64,000 nucleotides of DNA from Erysipelothrix amsterdamensis (GTDB lineage Bacteria > Bacillota_I > Bacilli_A > Erysipelotrichales > Erysipelotrichaceae), in assembly GCF_940143175.1 (NCBI RefSeq), contig NZ_OW659496.1:806001-870000 (forward strand), given 5' to 3'. Of the stretch, positions 24,865 to 33,951 are shown in pieces (position 1 is the first letter of the stretch; each line of letters begins with the position of its first letter). Below the pieces are notes generated by a model that worked only from the letters and a program-made list of their open reading frames with translations, was not told where the DNA came from and ran no database searches. The position numbers and the translations under genes were made by a program.

Positions 24865-26349
24865 ATGTTAGATTTTGCAATGAATGTTTGGTCTTTTTTT
24901 GCACAAAATATTCTTACACAACCTGCATTTTTAATCGGATTTATTGTCTTGATTGGGTATATTTTACTTGAGCGTCCACTCTATGAGAGTATCTCTGGAT
25001 TCTTAAAAGCAACAGTTGGATATTTTATTCTTGCTGTAGGGTCGGGGGGATTAATTAAAAACTTTCGTCCAATTTTGGTTGGATTAAAAGATCGTTTTAA
25101 TTTAGATGCGATGGTTATTGATCCTTATTTTGGTCAAAATGCAATTACGGCGGGTGTTGAACCAACATTTGGACGTCATTTTAGTGATGTAATGTTGCTC
25201 CTTCTGATTGCATTTATTGTAAATATTATTCTTGTTCGATTGAAAAAGTATACAAAAATGCGCGCAGTCTTTACGACTGGAAATGTGCAAGTTCAGCAGG
25301 CTTCTACTGCATTTTGGATTATTCTCTTTTGTTATCCATTTTTAGGACGCGTTGAAGTACTGGTTGTGATGTCGATTATCTTGGGATTGTATTGGGCTGT
25401 GGGTTCAAATTTAACTGTTGATTATGCGCAAGAACTTACAGAGGGAGCCGGATTTGCTATTGCTCACCAACAAATGTTTGGTGTCGCTATTTTTTCGAAA
25501 CTCTCAGAATATTTTAAACCTAAAGATAATTCGAAATCGTTAAAGCGTATTGAAGATATAAAGTTACCTGGATTTATGTCAATTTTTAATGATAACATGG
25601 TAGCCACATCACTTCTTATGCTTCTGTTTTTTGGTTCGATTTTATTGATTCTTGGGAAACCTTACTTAGTCGAAAATGAATTCATTACTGCTGATAAAAA
25701 CTTTTTGTTCTATATCCTTGAATCAGCCTTACATTTTACGGTTTATCTTTCGATTTTACAGTTAGGCGTTCGAACTTTTGTTGCTGAGTTAACAGAATCT
25801 TTCCAAGGGATTGCAAATAAACTTTTACCGGGAGCAGTACCAGGGATTGATGTTGCTGCTAATTTCGCATTTGGATCACCAAATGCAGTAACACTCGGAT
25901 TTCTATTTGGTGCATTGGGTCAGTTTTTAATGATTATACTACTCATTGTCCTAAAAGCACCGACGATTGTCATTGCGGGATTTATTCCAATGTTTTTTGA
26001 TAATGCTGTCATTGCAACATATGCAAATCATCGAGGTGGCATTAAACCGGCTGTAATTTTCCCATTTATTTCGGGAATGATTCAAGTTTTAGGATCAGCA
26101 CTTTTTGCTTCTTGGATTGGTCTTTCTCAATATGGTGGTTATCTAGGTATGTTTGACTGGGCCACTGTATGGCCAGGATTTACGATAATCATGAAAACAC
26201 TGGGATATCTAGGAATTCTTGTCGTAATTTTTATTTTAGTTCTGATTCCTCAGCTTCAATATCGAAGAAATCCTCATGCATACTTCTTAATAACGGAAGA
26301 TTATGAAGGTTATAAACAAAAATTTAAAAAAGAGGGGGTGCAATCATGA
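24865..26349 (+). CDS. ulaA: PTS ascorbate transporter, EIIC component
   Basis: 494 residues with about ten to eleven membrane helices, the L-ascorbate/galactitol EIIC class. Typical pieces are the N-terminal GYFILAVGSGGLIKNF, the VEPTFGRH region, AHQQMFGVAI and the repeat-half AVPGIDVAANFAFGSPNAVT. It binds and carries L-ascorbate, which is phosphorylated by UlaB during uptake. GGGGAGGG precedes the ATG; its stop overlaps the ulaB start by 4 nt. Confidence 0.93.
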   Translation: MLDFAMNVWSFFAQNILTQPAFLIGFIVLIGYILLERPLYESISGFLKATVGYFILAVGSGGLIKNFRPILVGLKDRFNLDAMVIDPYFGQNAITAGVEPTFGRHFSDVMLLLLIAFIVNIILVRLKKYTKMRAVFTTGNVQVQQASTAFWIILFCYPFLGRVEVLVVMSIILGLYWAVGSNLTVDYAQELTEGAGFAIAHQQMFGVAIFSKLSEYFKPKDNSKSLKRIEDIKLPGFMSIFNDNMVATSLLMLLFFGSILLILGKPYLVENEFITADKNFLFYILESALHFTVYLSILQLGVRTFVAELTESFQGIANKLLPGAVPGIDVAANFAFGSPNAVTLGFLFGALGQFLMIILLIVLKAPTIVIAGFIPMFFDNAVIATYANHRGGIKPAVIFPFISGMIQVLGSALFASWIGLSQYGGYLGMFDWATVWPGFTIIMKTLGYLGILVVIFILVLIPQLQYRRNPHAYFLITEDYEGYKQKFKKEGVQS

Positions 26350-26657
26350 GAATTTTGGTTGCCTGTGGTAATGGATCAGGTACAAGTTTAATGCTGAAGA
26401 AGACTGTGGAGAAGGCGATGAAAGATTTAAATAAACCAATCACATTGATTCATCAAGCAGCGGTCTCAGAAGGTAAGAACACAGCAAAAAATTATGATGT
26501 CGTTTTTACTCCATTGAATTTCGTTTCGATGTTCGATCGTGCTCAAGATCAACACAATGTTAAAGTTTTTGGCATTAAAAATGTGATGTCTATTTCAGAA
26601 GTGACATCAGTGTTGGCGTCATATCTAAGTGGGAAGGAGAACAATTGTAATGAATAG
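26346..26657 (+). CDS. ulaB: PTS ascorbate transporter, EIIB component
   Basis: 103 residues with the phospho-cysteine P-loop VACGNGSGTSLML (Cys6) at the N-terminus, typical of the lactose/galactitol-type EIIB fold. Overlaps ulaA by 4 nt and ulaD by 8 nt. Confidence 0.9.
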   Translation: MRILVACGNGSGTSLMLKKTVEKAMKDLNKPITLIHQAAVSEGKNTAKNYDVVFTPLNFVSMFDRAQDQHNVKVFGIKNVMSISEVTSVLASYLSGKENNCNE

Positions 26658-27294
26658 ACCGCGATTACAAGTGGCTTTGGATTATTCAAATATTGAAGAT
26701 GGAATTGCTGCTGCAGTCGCAGTAGGGTGTGCTGTAGACATTGTGGAAGCAGGTACAATTATGCTACTTCAGACGGGAATGCAAGCGACGCGTATACTAC
26801 GAAAATTGTTTCCTGACAAAATCATTGTTGCGGATACCAAGTGTGCAGATGCTGGCGGTACTGTGGCCAAAAATTGCAAAGATAATGGTGCTACTTGGAT
26901 GACATGTATCTGCTCAGCAACGCTTCCAACCATTAAAGCAGCACTTAGGGAGATTGATGAAGTTCAAATTGAATTATATGGTGACTGGACCATGGAACAG
27001 GCGGTAAATTGGAGACAATGTGGTGTAAAACATCTAATTTATCATCAAAGTCGTGATGCGCTTTTTTCAGGAACATCCTGGGAACAATCTGATTTGAAAA
27101 GAATCCAAAAATTAATCGAGATGGGATTTGAGATTTCGGTGACAGGAGGGCTCAATTTAGAGACCTTGAAACTATTCAAAGGAATGAACATTGGTACTTT
27201 TATTGTAGGGCGCAGTATTACAGAATCCGAATCTCCTGGAACTCGTGCGCAAGCATTTCAAAATAAAATTAGTGAACTATGGTGTGATTCATGA
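26650..27294 (+). CDS. ulaD: 3-keto-L-gulonate-6-phosphate decarboxylase
   Basis: 214 residues, OMP-decarboxylase-type TIM barrel. Catalytic block IIVADTKCADAGG (D-x-K-x-x-D), substrate loop EAGTIMLLQTG, and the phosphate-binding VTGGLN and FIVGRSIT at the end. It decarboxylates 3-keto-L-gulonate 6-phosphate to L-xylulose 5-phosphate. The ATG at 26650 is used because the protein then begins like family members (RPRLQVALDYS) and AAGGAG lies upstream within ulaB. Confidence 0.92.
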   Translation: MNRPRLQVALDYSNIEDGIAAAVAVGCAVDIVEAGTIMLLQTGMQATRILRKLFPDKIIVADTKCADAGGTVAKNCKDNGATWMTCICSATLPTIKAALREIDEVQIELYGDWTMEQAVNWRQCGVKHLIYHQSRDALFSGTSWEQSDLKRIQKLIEMGFEISVTGGLNLETLKLFKGMNIGTFIVGRSITESESPGTRAQAFQNKISELWCDS

Positions 27295-28157
27295 TGACTG
27301 CACTTGGAGTTTATGAAAAAGCACTGCCCCCTAATCTTTCTTGGGTCGAAAAATTCGAACTTGCAAAAAAACTAGGATTTTCTTATATAGAACTTTCTAT
27401 TGATGAATCAGACGCGCGCTTAGATCGTTTGGATTGGGATATGAAAACACTTAGGGAGATTTCTGATGCTATGGATAAAACAGATATACGGATTCAGTCG
27501 CTTTGTTTAAGTGCACACCGTCGCTATCCCTTAGGTTCTTTGGATGCTAATACACGACATCATGCGCTCATTATTCTGAAGAAAGCCGTTAAAATAGCAT
27601 CTATGTTAGGAATTCGTACAATTCAACTTGCTGGTTATGATGTTTACTATGAAGAGAAGTCTGAACTAACACGAGAATACTTTATAAGTAACTTAAAAAA
27701 ATGTGTCGAAATTGCCGCTTCCAAACAAGTGATGTTAGCAATCGAAATTATGGATGATCCTTTTATCAATTCAATTACAAAGTATAATGCCATCAAATCA
27801 CAAATACCATCTCCTTGGCTACAAGTTTATCCTGATATTGGGAATCTTTCGGCTTGGCCCGGGAATGATGTTGGTCAGGAATTGGAACAAAATATTGCGG
27901 CTATTGCAGCAATCCATATTAAAGATGTTGTTAAAGTTTCTCCACAAACAACCGGTGTCTTTAAAAATGTACGTTTTGGTGAAGGAGATGTTAATTTTCT
28001 AGCTAATTTTAAAACTTTGTTTCGAATAGGATATCGAGGAAGTTTTGTTTTAGAAATGTGGAGTGAGTCTGATCAGAATCCCGTTCGTTCGATAACAGAA
28101 GCATTGTTATACATTAAACCAATACTTAAGGAGGCAGGATATGTCCTTGAATCGTGA
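27291..28157 (+). CDS. ulaE: L-ribulose-5-phosphate/L-xylulose-5-phosphate 3-epimerase
   Basis: 288 residues, AP-endonuclease-like TIM barrel of the UlaE/SgaU family. Metal ligands fit AIEIMDDPF (Glu about 152), YPDIGNLSAW (Asp about 185), AAIHIKDV (His about 211) and VLEMWSE (Glu about 253). It interconverts L-xylulose 5-phosphate and L-ribulose 5-phosphate. Start ATGATG overlaps the ulaD stop. Confidence 0.9.
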   Translation: MMTALGVYEKALPPNLSWVEKFELAKKLGFSYIELSIDESDARLDRLDWDMKTLREISDAMDKTDIRIQSLCLSAHRRYPLGSLDANTRHHALIILKKAVKIASMLGIRTIQLAGYDVYYEEKSELTREYFISNLKKCVEIAASKQVMLAIEIMDDPFINSITKYNAIKSQIPSPWLQVYPDIGNLSAWPGNDVGQELEQNIAAIAAIHIKDVVKVSPQTTGVFKNVRFGEGDVNFLANFKTLFRIGYRGSFVLEMWSESDQNPVRSITEALLYIKPILKEAGYVLES

Positions 28158-28872
28158 AACTTTAAACAAAATTAAAGAAGAAGTCTTTGAAGCTAACCGA
28201 AATTTGATTGAACAAGGCCTTGTAACATTAACATGGGGTAATGTTAGTGTTTTGAATCGCACTGAGGGGTATGTGGTTATTAAGCCAAGCGGCGTTGATT
28301 ATCACAAAATGAGTCGTGAAGATATGGTTGTTACAGATCTTGAAGGAAATTCATTGGAGTCAGGTCAGCTCAAACCGTCTTCGGATTTAAAGACACATCT
28401 CGAATTGTATCGACATTTTCATTCCATATCTTCCGTGGTTCATACACATAGTGTTCATGCTGTTAGTTGGTCCCAATCTGGGCGTGATTTGCCAACTTAT
28501 GGTACAACTCACGCGGATACGTTTAATGGCGATATTCCAAATACGCGGTTTTTAACGGAAAATGAAGTGGCGACAGATTATGAAAAAAATACGGGTACCG
28601 TAATTGTGGAGACATTTAGAGAGCGCCATTTAGATGAAATGGCGATACCTGGTATTCTTGTTAATGGTCACGGACCTTTTACTTGGGGTACAAGTGCTAA
28701 AGAAGCAGTTATGAATAGTCATATTTTAGAAATTATCTGTACTATGGCTTGCCAAACAGAAACGATAGTAAAAGATGCATCGCATTTACCGGACTATATT
28801 CTAAAAAAACATTATGAACGAAAACATGGACGTGATGCTTACTATGGCCAAGATTTCGATATTTTGAAATAA
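28141..28872 (+). CDS. ulaF: L-ribulose-5-phosphate 4-epimerase
   Basis: 243 residues, class II aldolase fold of the AraD/UlaF family. Zinc ligands VVHTHSVHA (about 100-108) and a downstream VNGHGPFTWG (about 178-187). It converts L-ribulose 5-phosphate to D-xylulose 5-phosphate, which enters the pentose phosphate pathway. The start overlaps ulaE by 17 nt with AAGGAGGCAGGAT before it. Last gene of the operon. Confidence 0.9.
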   Translation: MSLNRETLNKIKEEVFEANRNLIEQGLVTLTWGNVSVLNRTEGYVVIKPSGVDYHKMSREDMVVTDLEGNSLESGQLKPSSDLKTHLELYRHFHSISSVVHTHSVHAVSWSQSGRDLPTYGTTHADTFNGDIPNTRFLTENEVATDYEKNTGTVIVETFRERHLDEMAIPGILVNGHGPFTWGTSAKEAVMNSHILEIICTMACQTETIVKDASHLPDYILKKHYERKHGRDAYYGQDFDILK

Positions 28873-28881
28873 AGTATCTTT

Positions 28882-28911
28882 AACGAGAACGATCGTGTTC
28901 TCGTTTTTTTT
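28882..28911 (+). terminator. Terminator of the ula operon
   Basis: AACGAGAAC, 6-nt loop, GTTCTCGTT followed by T8. Confidence 0.92.
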
Positions 28912-29020
28912 GTAGATACAAACGAAAATTGAGTTTACGTGAAGAATATGAAAAAGAAAATTATAATAAAATTTGTGTAGATTCTAATAAAAATTATTGA
29001 CTTCGTAGCGAAATTCGAAT

Positions 29021-29051
29021 ATTCTAAATGCGAATGCTTTGCATTTAGAAT
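29021..29051 (+). promoter_or_regulatory. 5'-leader hairpin directly before the ribosome binding site of the LRR gene
   Basis: A perfect 11-bp inverted repeat ATTCTAAATGC / GCATTTAGAAT with a 9-nt loop ends 1 nt before AAGGAG. No T run follows, so it is not a terminator. It could stabilise the mRNA, expose or hide the ribosome binding site, or bind a regulator. Confidence 0.6.
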
Positions 29052-29068
29052 GAAGGAGATAGGATAAC

Positions 29069-30601
29069 GTGAAGAAAAAAATTGTTGTTTTACTGTGTGC
29101 ATTCATGTTTTGGTTTCAAATACCTGTACATGCTACATCCATTACCCTCGGGGATGAAGGGATTCGAAATGCCGTCCAACGGGCATTGAAATCAAAAGAA
29201 AATGCCTTTGATTTAGAGTCTTTAAAGGGAATAGAGGATTTAAATCGATTTCCAGTTCGCAATACCAAAAGTCTAGCTGAATTTGAATACATTCCAAACT
29301 TAAAGAAACTGATGATTATGAATTCGGGAGTGCAAGACTTTACACCACTAAAGCACTTAAATGAATTAAAGAGTCTCTTGATTACTCAGTTCAAGAAAAA
29401 TGATACCCAATTTGATGCGAATGTTCTGAAAAGTATTCATCTTACTCAACTTGGATTTCAAAATATTAATGTCGTTAATCCAGAGCGTTTGCCCAACACA
29501 ATCCATGATTTATCGATGGTAAATACCGGAATGGAAGATGCGAACTTTCTGAGTGGTTACCAGGAACTTGAACGTCTTATCGTTCGGGATGAACGGATTA
29601 ATCCAAGGACGTTGAGTCTTAATCATCCCCAACTCCAATATTTGACGCTTGAATCGTTGGGGCTTGAATCATTGCCAGATGTAGACCAACTAAACCGTCT
29701 TGTCTTTGCGAATTTCAAAAATAATGAATTGAAAAATGTAGATTCATTGAAAACGTTACTGCAACTGAAAGAACTTGATCTTTCCAAAAATAGAATCTCT
29801 GATTTGAGTCATATCCCAAGTTCAGTTACGGACTTGAAAGCATTTGATCAAGTTGCGGAAGTTGATCTTTTAGAACATGAAGGTGTGTACTCATTTAAGA
29901 ATCCATTTAAGTGGATTGATGGACACGTAATTCAGCCAGATATCTTTTCGGATGAAATCAAATATGATGATGAAAATCATCAGTTTACGCTTAAAAATCT
30001 TGATTTAGTTCAAGAGATTCGATTCTTAAAAAAAGATTTGAGTGATGGAGAAAAAATGATGACGGGTCGCTTGAAAATTGGTCGTATTGTGAAAACGAGC
30101 CCGCTTATTCCGCTGCAACCAATGCCCGAAGTAAATTTACCTCAAGAATTTACGACATCTTTAGGAAATCCGTATTTGTTTGAGTCACTTTTAAAGGATC
30201 ATCCAGAGATTCAAACAATGACGTTGGATGTACCGGTCGACTATGATGTTGAAGGTACGCTCAAGCGCAATCTTAATGTCGTTTTTAAATCGGGACATGT
30301 GGTTTCTCATCCAGTAACAATTGTGATCACGTCAAAGACTTCTGAAGAGGAAAAGAACACCCCAAAACATGATTTAGATACCCAAAATCGACCACAACAA
30401 CACGAGGATAAATCCCACTCAGTGATGCCACCTGAAACAAAATCTGCGAATAAATCCAAAACGACAACAAATAATAAGGTAGAACCAAATACCTTGCCGT
30501 TGACGGGCGTTAGCGAACGTGATACTGTTTCACATTACTTAATTGTCTTTGGTATGTTACTTCTCGTTTGTAGATCTGTACGCCATCGCCCATGTAAGTA
30601 A
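29069..30601 (+). CDS. Internalin-like LRR surface protein with LPxTG anchor
   Basis: 510 residues. Signal peptide (about 1-22, ending PVHA), several divergent leucine-rich repeats (about 45-245; LKELDLSKNRISDLSHIP is the clearest), a beta-rich region, a Lys/Thr/Asn-rich wall-spanning segment (about 430-470) and the sorting signal LPLTG (about 475-479) with a membrane helix and Arg/Lys tail. It is attached to peptidoglycan by sortase and may mediate adhesion. GTG start after AAGGAGATAGGATAAC, close behind a leader hairpin. A decayed paralogue lies at 21540-22271. Confidence 0.85.
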   Translation: MKKKIVVLLCAFMFWFQIPVHATSITLGDEGIRNAVQRALKSKENAFDLESLKGIEDLNRFPVRNTKSLAEFEYIPNLKKLMIMNSGVQDFTPLKHLNELKSLLITQFKKNDTQFDANVLKSIHLTQLGFQNINVVNPERLPNTIHDLSMVNTGMEDANFLSGYQELERLIVRDERINPRTLSLNHPQLQYLTLESLGLESLPDVDQLNRLVFANFKNNELKNVDSLKTLLQLKELDLSKNRISDLSHIPSSVTDLKAFDQVAEVDLLEHEGVYSFKNPFKWIDGHVIQPDIFSDEIKYDDENHQFTLKNLDLVQEIRFLKKDLSDGEKMMTGRLKIGRIVKTSPLIPLQPMPEVNLPQEFTTSLGNPYLFESLLKDHPEIQTMTLDVPVDYDVEGTLKRNLNVVFKSGHVVSHPVTIVITSKTSEEEKNTPKHDLDTQNRPQQHEDKSHSVMPPETKSANKSKTTTNNKVEPNTLPLTGVSERDTVSHYLIVFGMLLLVCRSVRHRPCK

Positions 30602-30653
30602 CGCCTTAAAAATAGATAACTGACTTCTGTTAAACTATGGATGGAAGGGAAGT

Positions 30654-30788
30654 GCTGATATCACCAATCATTTTCAACACCAACCCAAACCAAAGACTTT
30701 GGCGAAAACCGGAATTTCAGATAATCATATCGGATCAATATTTGTTTTCCCAGGCATGGCATTGATGGTTATCAAAAATCGTAATTAG
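30654..30788 (+). pseudogene. Sorting-signal fragment of another surface protein
   Basis: A 44-codon frame ending at TAG (30786-30788) reads PKPKTLAKTGISDNHIGSIF and continues with a hydrophobic helix and KNRN tail. This is a cell-wall sorting signal in which LPKTG has become LAKTG (CCG to GCG). No other part of the gene remains. The terminator just downstream, split by the IS, was probably its own. Confidence 0.65.
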
Positions 30789-30896
30789 ATCTTAAACTTT
30801 TAGAATGAAAAAGCTCGTAAGCCTGATAAGCTCCCCTTAAAGTAGACACCCGAAATAAATAAAATCGGGCACTACAAAAAAGGAGGAGCTTTTTCT

Positions 30897-31601
30897 ATGG
30901 GGAGAAAGAATAAATATCCAGCCGAAATAAAAGAACAAGCAATTAATGAATATTTGAATGGCATAAAAGGTGCACCAGAAATAGCTGAAGAATTATCTAT
31001 TGATTCTAGTACATTACGTAGTTGGGTGAAAAAGTATCAAACTTATGGTATTGAAGTTTTTTCAGATAAAGATCGAAACAAAAGTTATTCGAAAGAGCTC
31101 AAGGAATCCGCAATTAGGGATTATCTTGAAGGCGCAGGTTCTCTTAAAGATATTAGTATTAAATATGGTATAAGTTCCCATGAGGTTTTGCGCGGATGGA
31201 TAAAAAAGTATAATAGACTTGAAACTATAAAGGATTACGATCCTAAAGGAGAAGTCTATATGACAAAAGGTAGAAAAACAACAATTGAGGAGCGTCAGGA
31301 AATTGTCGCATATTGTATTGAACATGACTACGATTATAAGGGGACTGCTGAGCGCTATGAACTTTCTTATGCTCAGGTTTATCAGTGGGTGAAAAAGTAT
31401 AACGAATTGGGAGATGATGGTCTTCTTGATAAACGTGGCAAGCGAAAACAAGAAGATCAACTTAGTAATGAAGAACGTTTAGAACGTAAAGTAAAACTAC
31501 TTGAAAGACAACTCGAACTGAAAGAACGCGAGAACATTCTATTAAAAAAAGTGAAGGAAATCGAAAGGGGGCGATATTCTCCAAAGCAAAACAAGAAGTA
31601 A
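30897..31601 (+). CDS. IS3-family transposase OrfA (helix-turn-helix subunit)
   Basis: 234 residues. It has three related HTH segments (about 5-50, 62-100 and 128-170) of the pattern IKEQAINEYL...APEIAEELSIDSSTLRSWVKKY, and a C-terminal leucine-zipper-like coiled coil (LERKVKLLERQLELKERE). It binds the IS ends. Near the end the run A7 (31544-31550) is a slippery site for -1 frameshifting into the orfB frame, which would make the OrfAB transposase. ATG after GGAGGAGC. Confidence 0.9.
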   Translation: MGRKNKYPAEIKEQAINEYLNGIKGAPEIAEELSIDSSTLRSWVKKYQTYGIEVFSDKDRNKSYSKELKESAIRDYLEGAGSLKDISIKYGISSHEVLRGWIKKYNRLETIKDYDPKGEVYMTKGRKTTIEERQEIVAYCIEHDYDYKGTAERYELSYAQVYQWVKKYNELGDDGLLDKRGKRKQEDQLSNEERLERKVKLLERQLELKERENILLKKVKEIERGRYSPKQNKK

Positions 31602-31612
31602 AGTATCTCGCA

Positions 31613-32560
31613 GTGCAGGAACTACATCATAAACATGGCTGGAGTATTCAGTGGATGTGTAAGGTACTTAAAATCGCAAGAAGTAGTTATTATAAATGGA
31701 CGCATCGTGTTGAAACAAGCAATGAAATTGAAAATCATGAGCTTTGCAATCTCATTCTTGATTATGATGAACTATTTGGACATATCTTAGGCTATCGACG
31801 CATGACGGATTGGATCAATGAGTTGAATAGCGTTCAATATAACTCGAAGAGGATTCATAGACTCATGAAGATGCTAGGGGTGAAATCAGTGATTCGTCAA
31901 AAGTCTAAAAAATATTCACGAAGCACTCCTGAAATCACAGCTGAAAATATTTTAAATCGAAATTTCTTTGCCGCAAAACCGAATGAAAAATGGCTGACAG
32001 ACGTCACAGAATTTAAGATTAAAGGTTCAAGTAAGAAACTATATCTCAGTGCGATTATTGATCTTTATGATTTAAGTGTTGTGGCGTATCAAATAAGTGA
32101 TCGGAACAATAATCAACTTGTGTTTGATACTTATCATAAAGCTATCGCGAGATATCCAGAGGCAAAACCTTTATTTCACAGTGACCGCGGATTCCAATAC
32201 ACAAGTAGGGCATTTAGGAAACAGCTAGAAGATCAAGGAGTGATGCAAAGTATGTCTAGAGTGGGACATTGTATTGATAATGGTCCTATGGAAGGATTTT
32301 GGGGAACAATCAAATCAGAAATGTACTACCCTAATGAATTCAGTACAAGAAGCGAATTGAAGAAAGCAATTGAAGTGTATATTGATTTTTATAACAACAA
32401 GAGACTTCAGAAACGCTTCAAAAACAAAACACCAATGATGGTTCGAACTGAAGCGCTAGGAACAGAGACACCTGTAGTCTACGCGATTCCAACTAACAAG
32501 AAGATTGAAGCTTACTGGTCAAACATTAGAGAAAAACAAATGCAGTCACTTGTAGCATAA
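31613..32560 (+). CDS. IS3-family transposase OrfB (DDE integrase subunit)
   Basis: 315 residues in the -1 frame relative to OrfA. The catalytic DDE residues are WLTDVTEF (first Asp), FHSDRGFQYTS (second Asp) and GPMEGFWGTIKSE (Glu). An HTH_21-like N-terminal region (YRRMTDWIN) precedes the core. The frame is open upstream to the A7 slippery run, so the main product is probably a fusion with OrfA; a GTG at 31613 may give free OrfB. Confidence 0.9.
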   Translation: MQELHHKHGWSIQWMCKVLKIARSSYYKWTHRVETSNEIENHELCNLILDYDELFGHILGYRRMTDWINELNSVQYNSKRIHRLMKMLGVKSVIRQKSKKYSRSTPEITAENILNRNFFAAKPNEKWLTDVTEFKIKGSSKKLYLSAIIDLYDLSVVAYQISDRNNNQLVFDTYHKAIARYPEAKPLFHSDRGFQYTSRAFRKQLEDQGVMQSMSRVGHCIDNGPMEGFWGTIKSEMYYPNEFSTRSELKKAIEVYIDFYNNKRLQKRFKNKTPMMVRTEALGTETPVVYAIPTNKKIEAYWSNIREKQMQSLVA

Positions 32561-32769
32561 AAAAGATGATTCATCATAAAGTGATAAATCATCTTGGATA
32601 TTTTATTTATTTCACCTGTCTACTTGACAGGGAGCAGTTCAGCCTTTGCTGCGGGCTTTTTTTGTATAAACATGTTGTTCAGAATTGCTTTCTTTTTGAT
32701 TTACACATAGCCTTAACCTATTTAATTGGTGAAAGTGATAAAATAGAGAAAAAGTAGAAGGAGTATGGT

Positions 32770-33951
32770 ATGAGCCAATTAAAAGATTCATCACTAGAAT
32801 TACATCGAAAACTTCAAGGGAAAATTGAAGTCAATATTAAAAAACCTGTAATATCACAAGAGGACCTTAGACTTTTGTATTCTCCAGGCGTTGCAGAGCC
32901 TTGTCTTCAAATAAAAGAAGATCTCAATAAAGTCTATGACTATACATGGAAGGGCAATACGGTCGCTGTGATTAGTAACGGTTCTGCAGTCCTCGGTTTA
33001 GGAAATATTGGCGCAGAAGCAGGACTTCCCGTAATGGAAGGAAAAGCAATGCTTTTTAAGGCGTTTTCGGGTTTAAATGCGATTCCATTAGTTATTAATG
33101 CGCAAACTCCTGAAGCAATCATTTCATTTTGTGAGATGGTAGCACCATCTTTTGGAGCAATAAATCTTGAAGATATTAAGGCACCCGAATGTGTTCTCAT
33201 TGAAGAAAGCCTTCAAAAAACACTCTCGATACCCGTATTCCATGATGATCAACACGGTACGGCGATTGTTGTTCTTGCGGGACTTATTAATGCATGTCGT
33301 TTGGTGGGGAAAGATTTAAAAGATACAAAGATTGTGATTTCAGGAACGGGTGCAGCAGGGAGTGCTATTATCAAAATGCTTTATGCATACGGCGCAAGAC
33401 ATCTCTATGCAGTCAACAGTCAAGGCATTATTTCACCAACACATCAAGATACTGATGATGAAGTTGTTTCAGCTTTATATCAGTATTTGAATGAAGATAA
33501 CGAAGCAAAAACGCTGCAAGACCTTTTGGTTGATGCGGATATCTTTATTGGTGTGTCGATTGCGAACCTATTAACATCACAAGATATTGCATCAATGACT
33601 AAGGATGCGATTGTGTTTGCACTTGCCAACCCAAATCCAGAAATTCCTTATGATGAAGCAATAAAAGGTGGTGCTCGTATTGTAGGGACAGGACGATCGG
33701 ATTATCCAAATCAAATCAATAACGTTCTTGCATTCCCAGGAATATTTAAAGGGGCAATGTCGGTTCGAGCTACAGAAATTAATGCCCCCATGAAACTTGC
33801 GGCTGCAGAAGCCATTGCATCACTCATTTGTACAGAGGAACTCAAGGAAACGTATATTATACCAAGTGTCCTTGATCCTCGTGTTGTGGAAGAAGTATCT
33901 CAAGCAGTAGCGCAAAAAGCGCTTGAAACAGGTGTTGTAAAGGAGGACTAA
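32770..33951 (+). CDS. NAD(P)-dependent malic enzyme
   Basis: 393 residues, the short bacterial class. Oxidative decarboxylation of malate to pyruvate. YSPGVAEPC (about 37-45), the catalytic KGKAMLFK-like region, DDQHGTAIV (metal-binding) and the dinucleotide fold GTGAAGSAI (about 194-202) are present. AAGGAG precedes the ATG. It is followed by fumarase with a one-base stop/start overlap, so it is the first gene of a three-gene operon with fumC and aspA. Confidence 0.92.
   Translation: MSQLKDSSLELHRKLQGKIEVNIKKPVISQEDLRLLYSPGVAEPCLQIKEDLNKVYDYTWKGNTVAVISNGSAVLGLGNIGAEAGLPVMEGKAMLFKAFSGLNAIPLVINAQTPEAIISFCEMVAPSFGAINLEDIKAPECVLIEESLQKTLSIPVFHDDQHGTAIVVLAGLINACRLVGKDLKDTKIVISGTGAAGSAIIKMLYAYGARHLYAVNSQGIISPTHQDTDDEVVSALYQYLNEDNEAKTLQDLLVDADIFIGVSIANLLTSQDIASMTKDAIVFALANPNPEIPYDEAIKGGARIVGTGRSDYPNQINNVLAFPGIFKGAMSVRATEINAPMKLAAAEAIASLICTEELKETYIIPSVLDPRVVEEVSQAVAQKALETGVVKED

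Larger units (their letters stand above)
30824..32641 (+). mobile_element. IS3-family insertion sequence, copy 1 (1818 bp)
   Basis: Terminal inverted repeats of about 25 bp begin TGATAAGCTCCCC and, on the other strand, TGAACTGCTCCC, both ending AAGTAGACA. The flanks carry a 3-bp target duplication GCC. It encodes orfA and orfB in overlapping reading frames. Length and protein sequences are identical to the copy at 54256-56073, which lies in opposite orientation. Confidence 0.93.
30808..32662 (+). terminator. Terminator split by IS copy 1
   Basis: The left arm AAAAAGCTCGTAAGC (30809-30823 region) and the right arm GCTGCGGGCTTTTTTT (about 32646-32661) pair once the IS and one copy of the 3-bp duplication GCC are removed, giving a stem of about 14 pairs with a CTTT loop. 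Confidence 0.7.
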
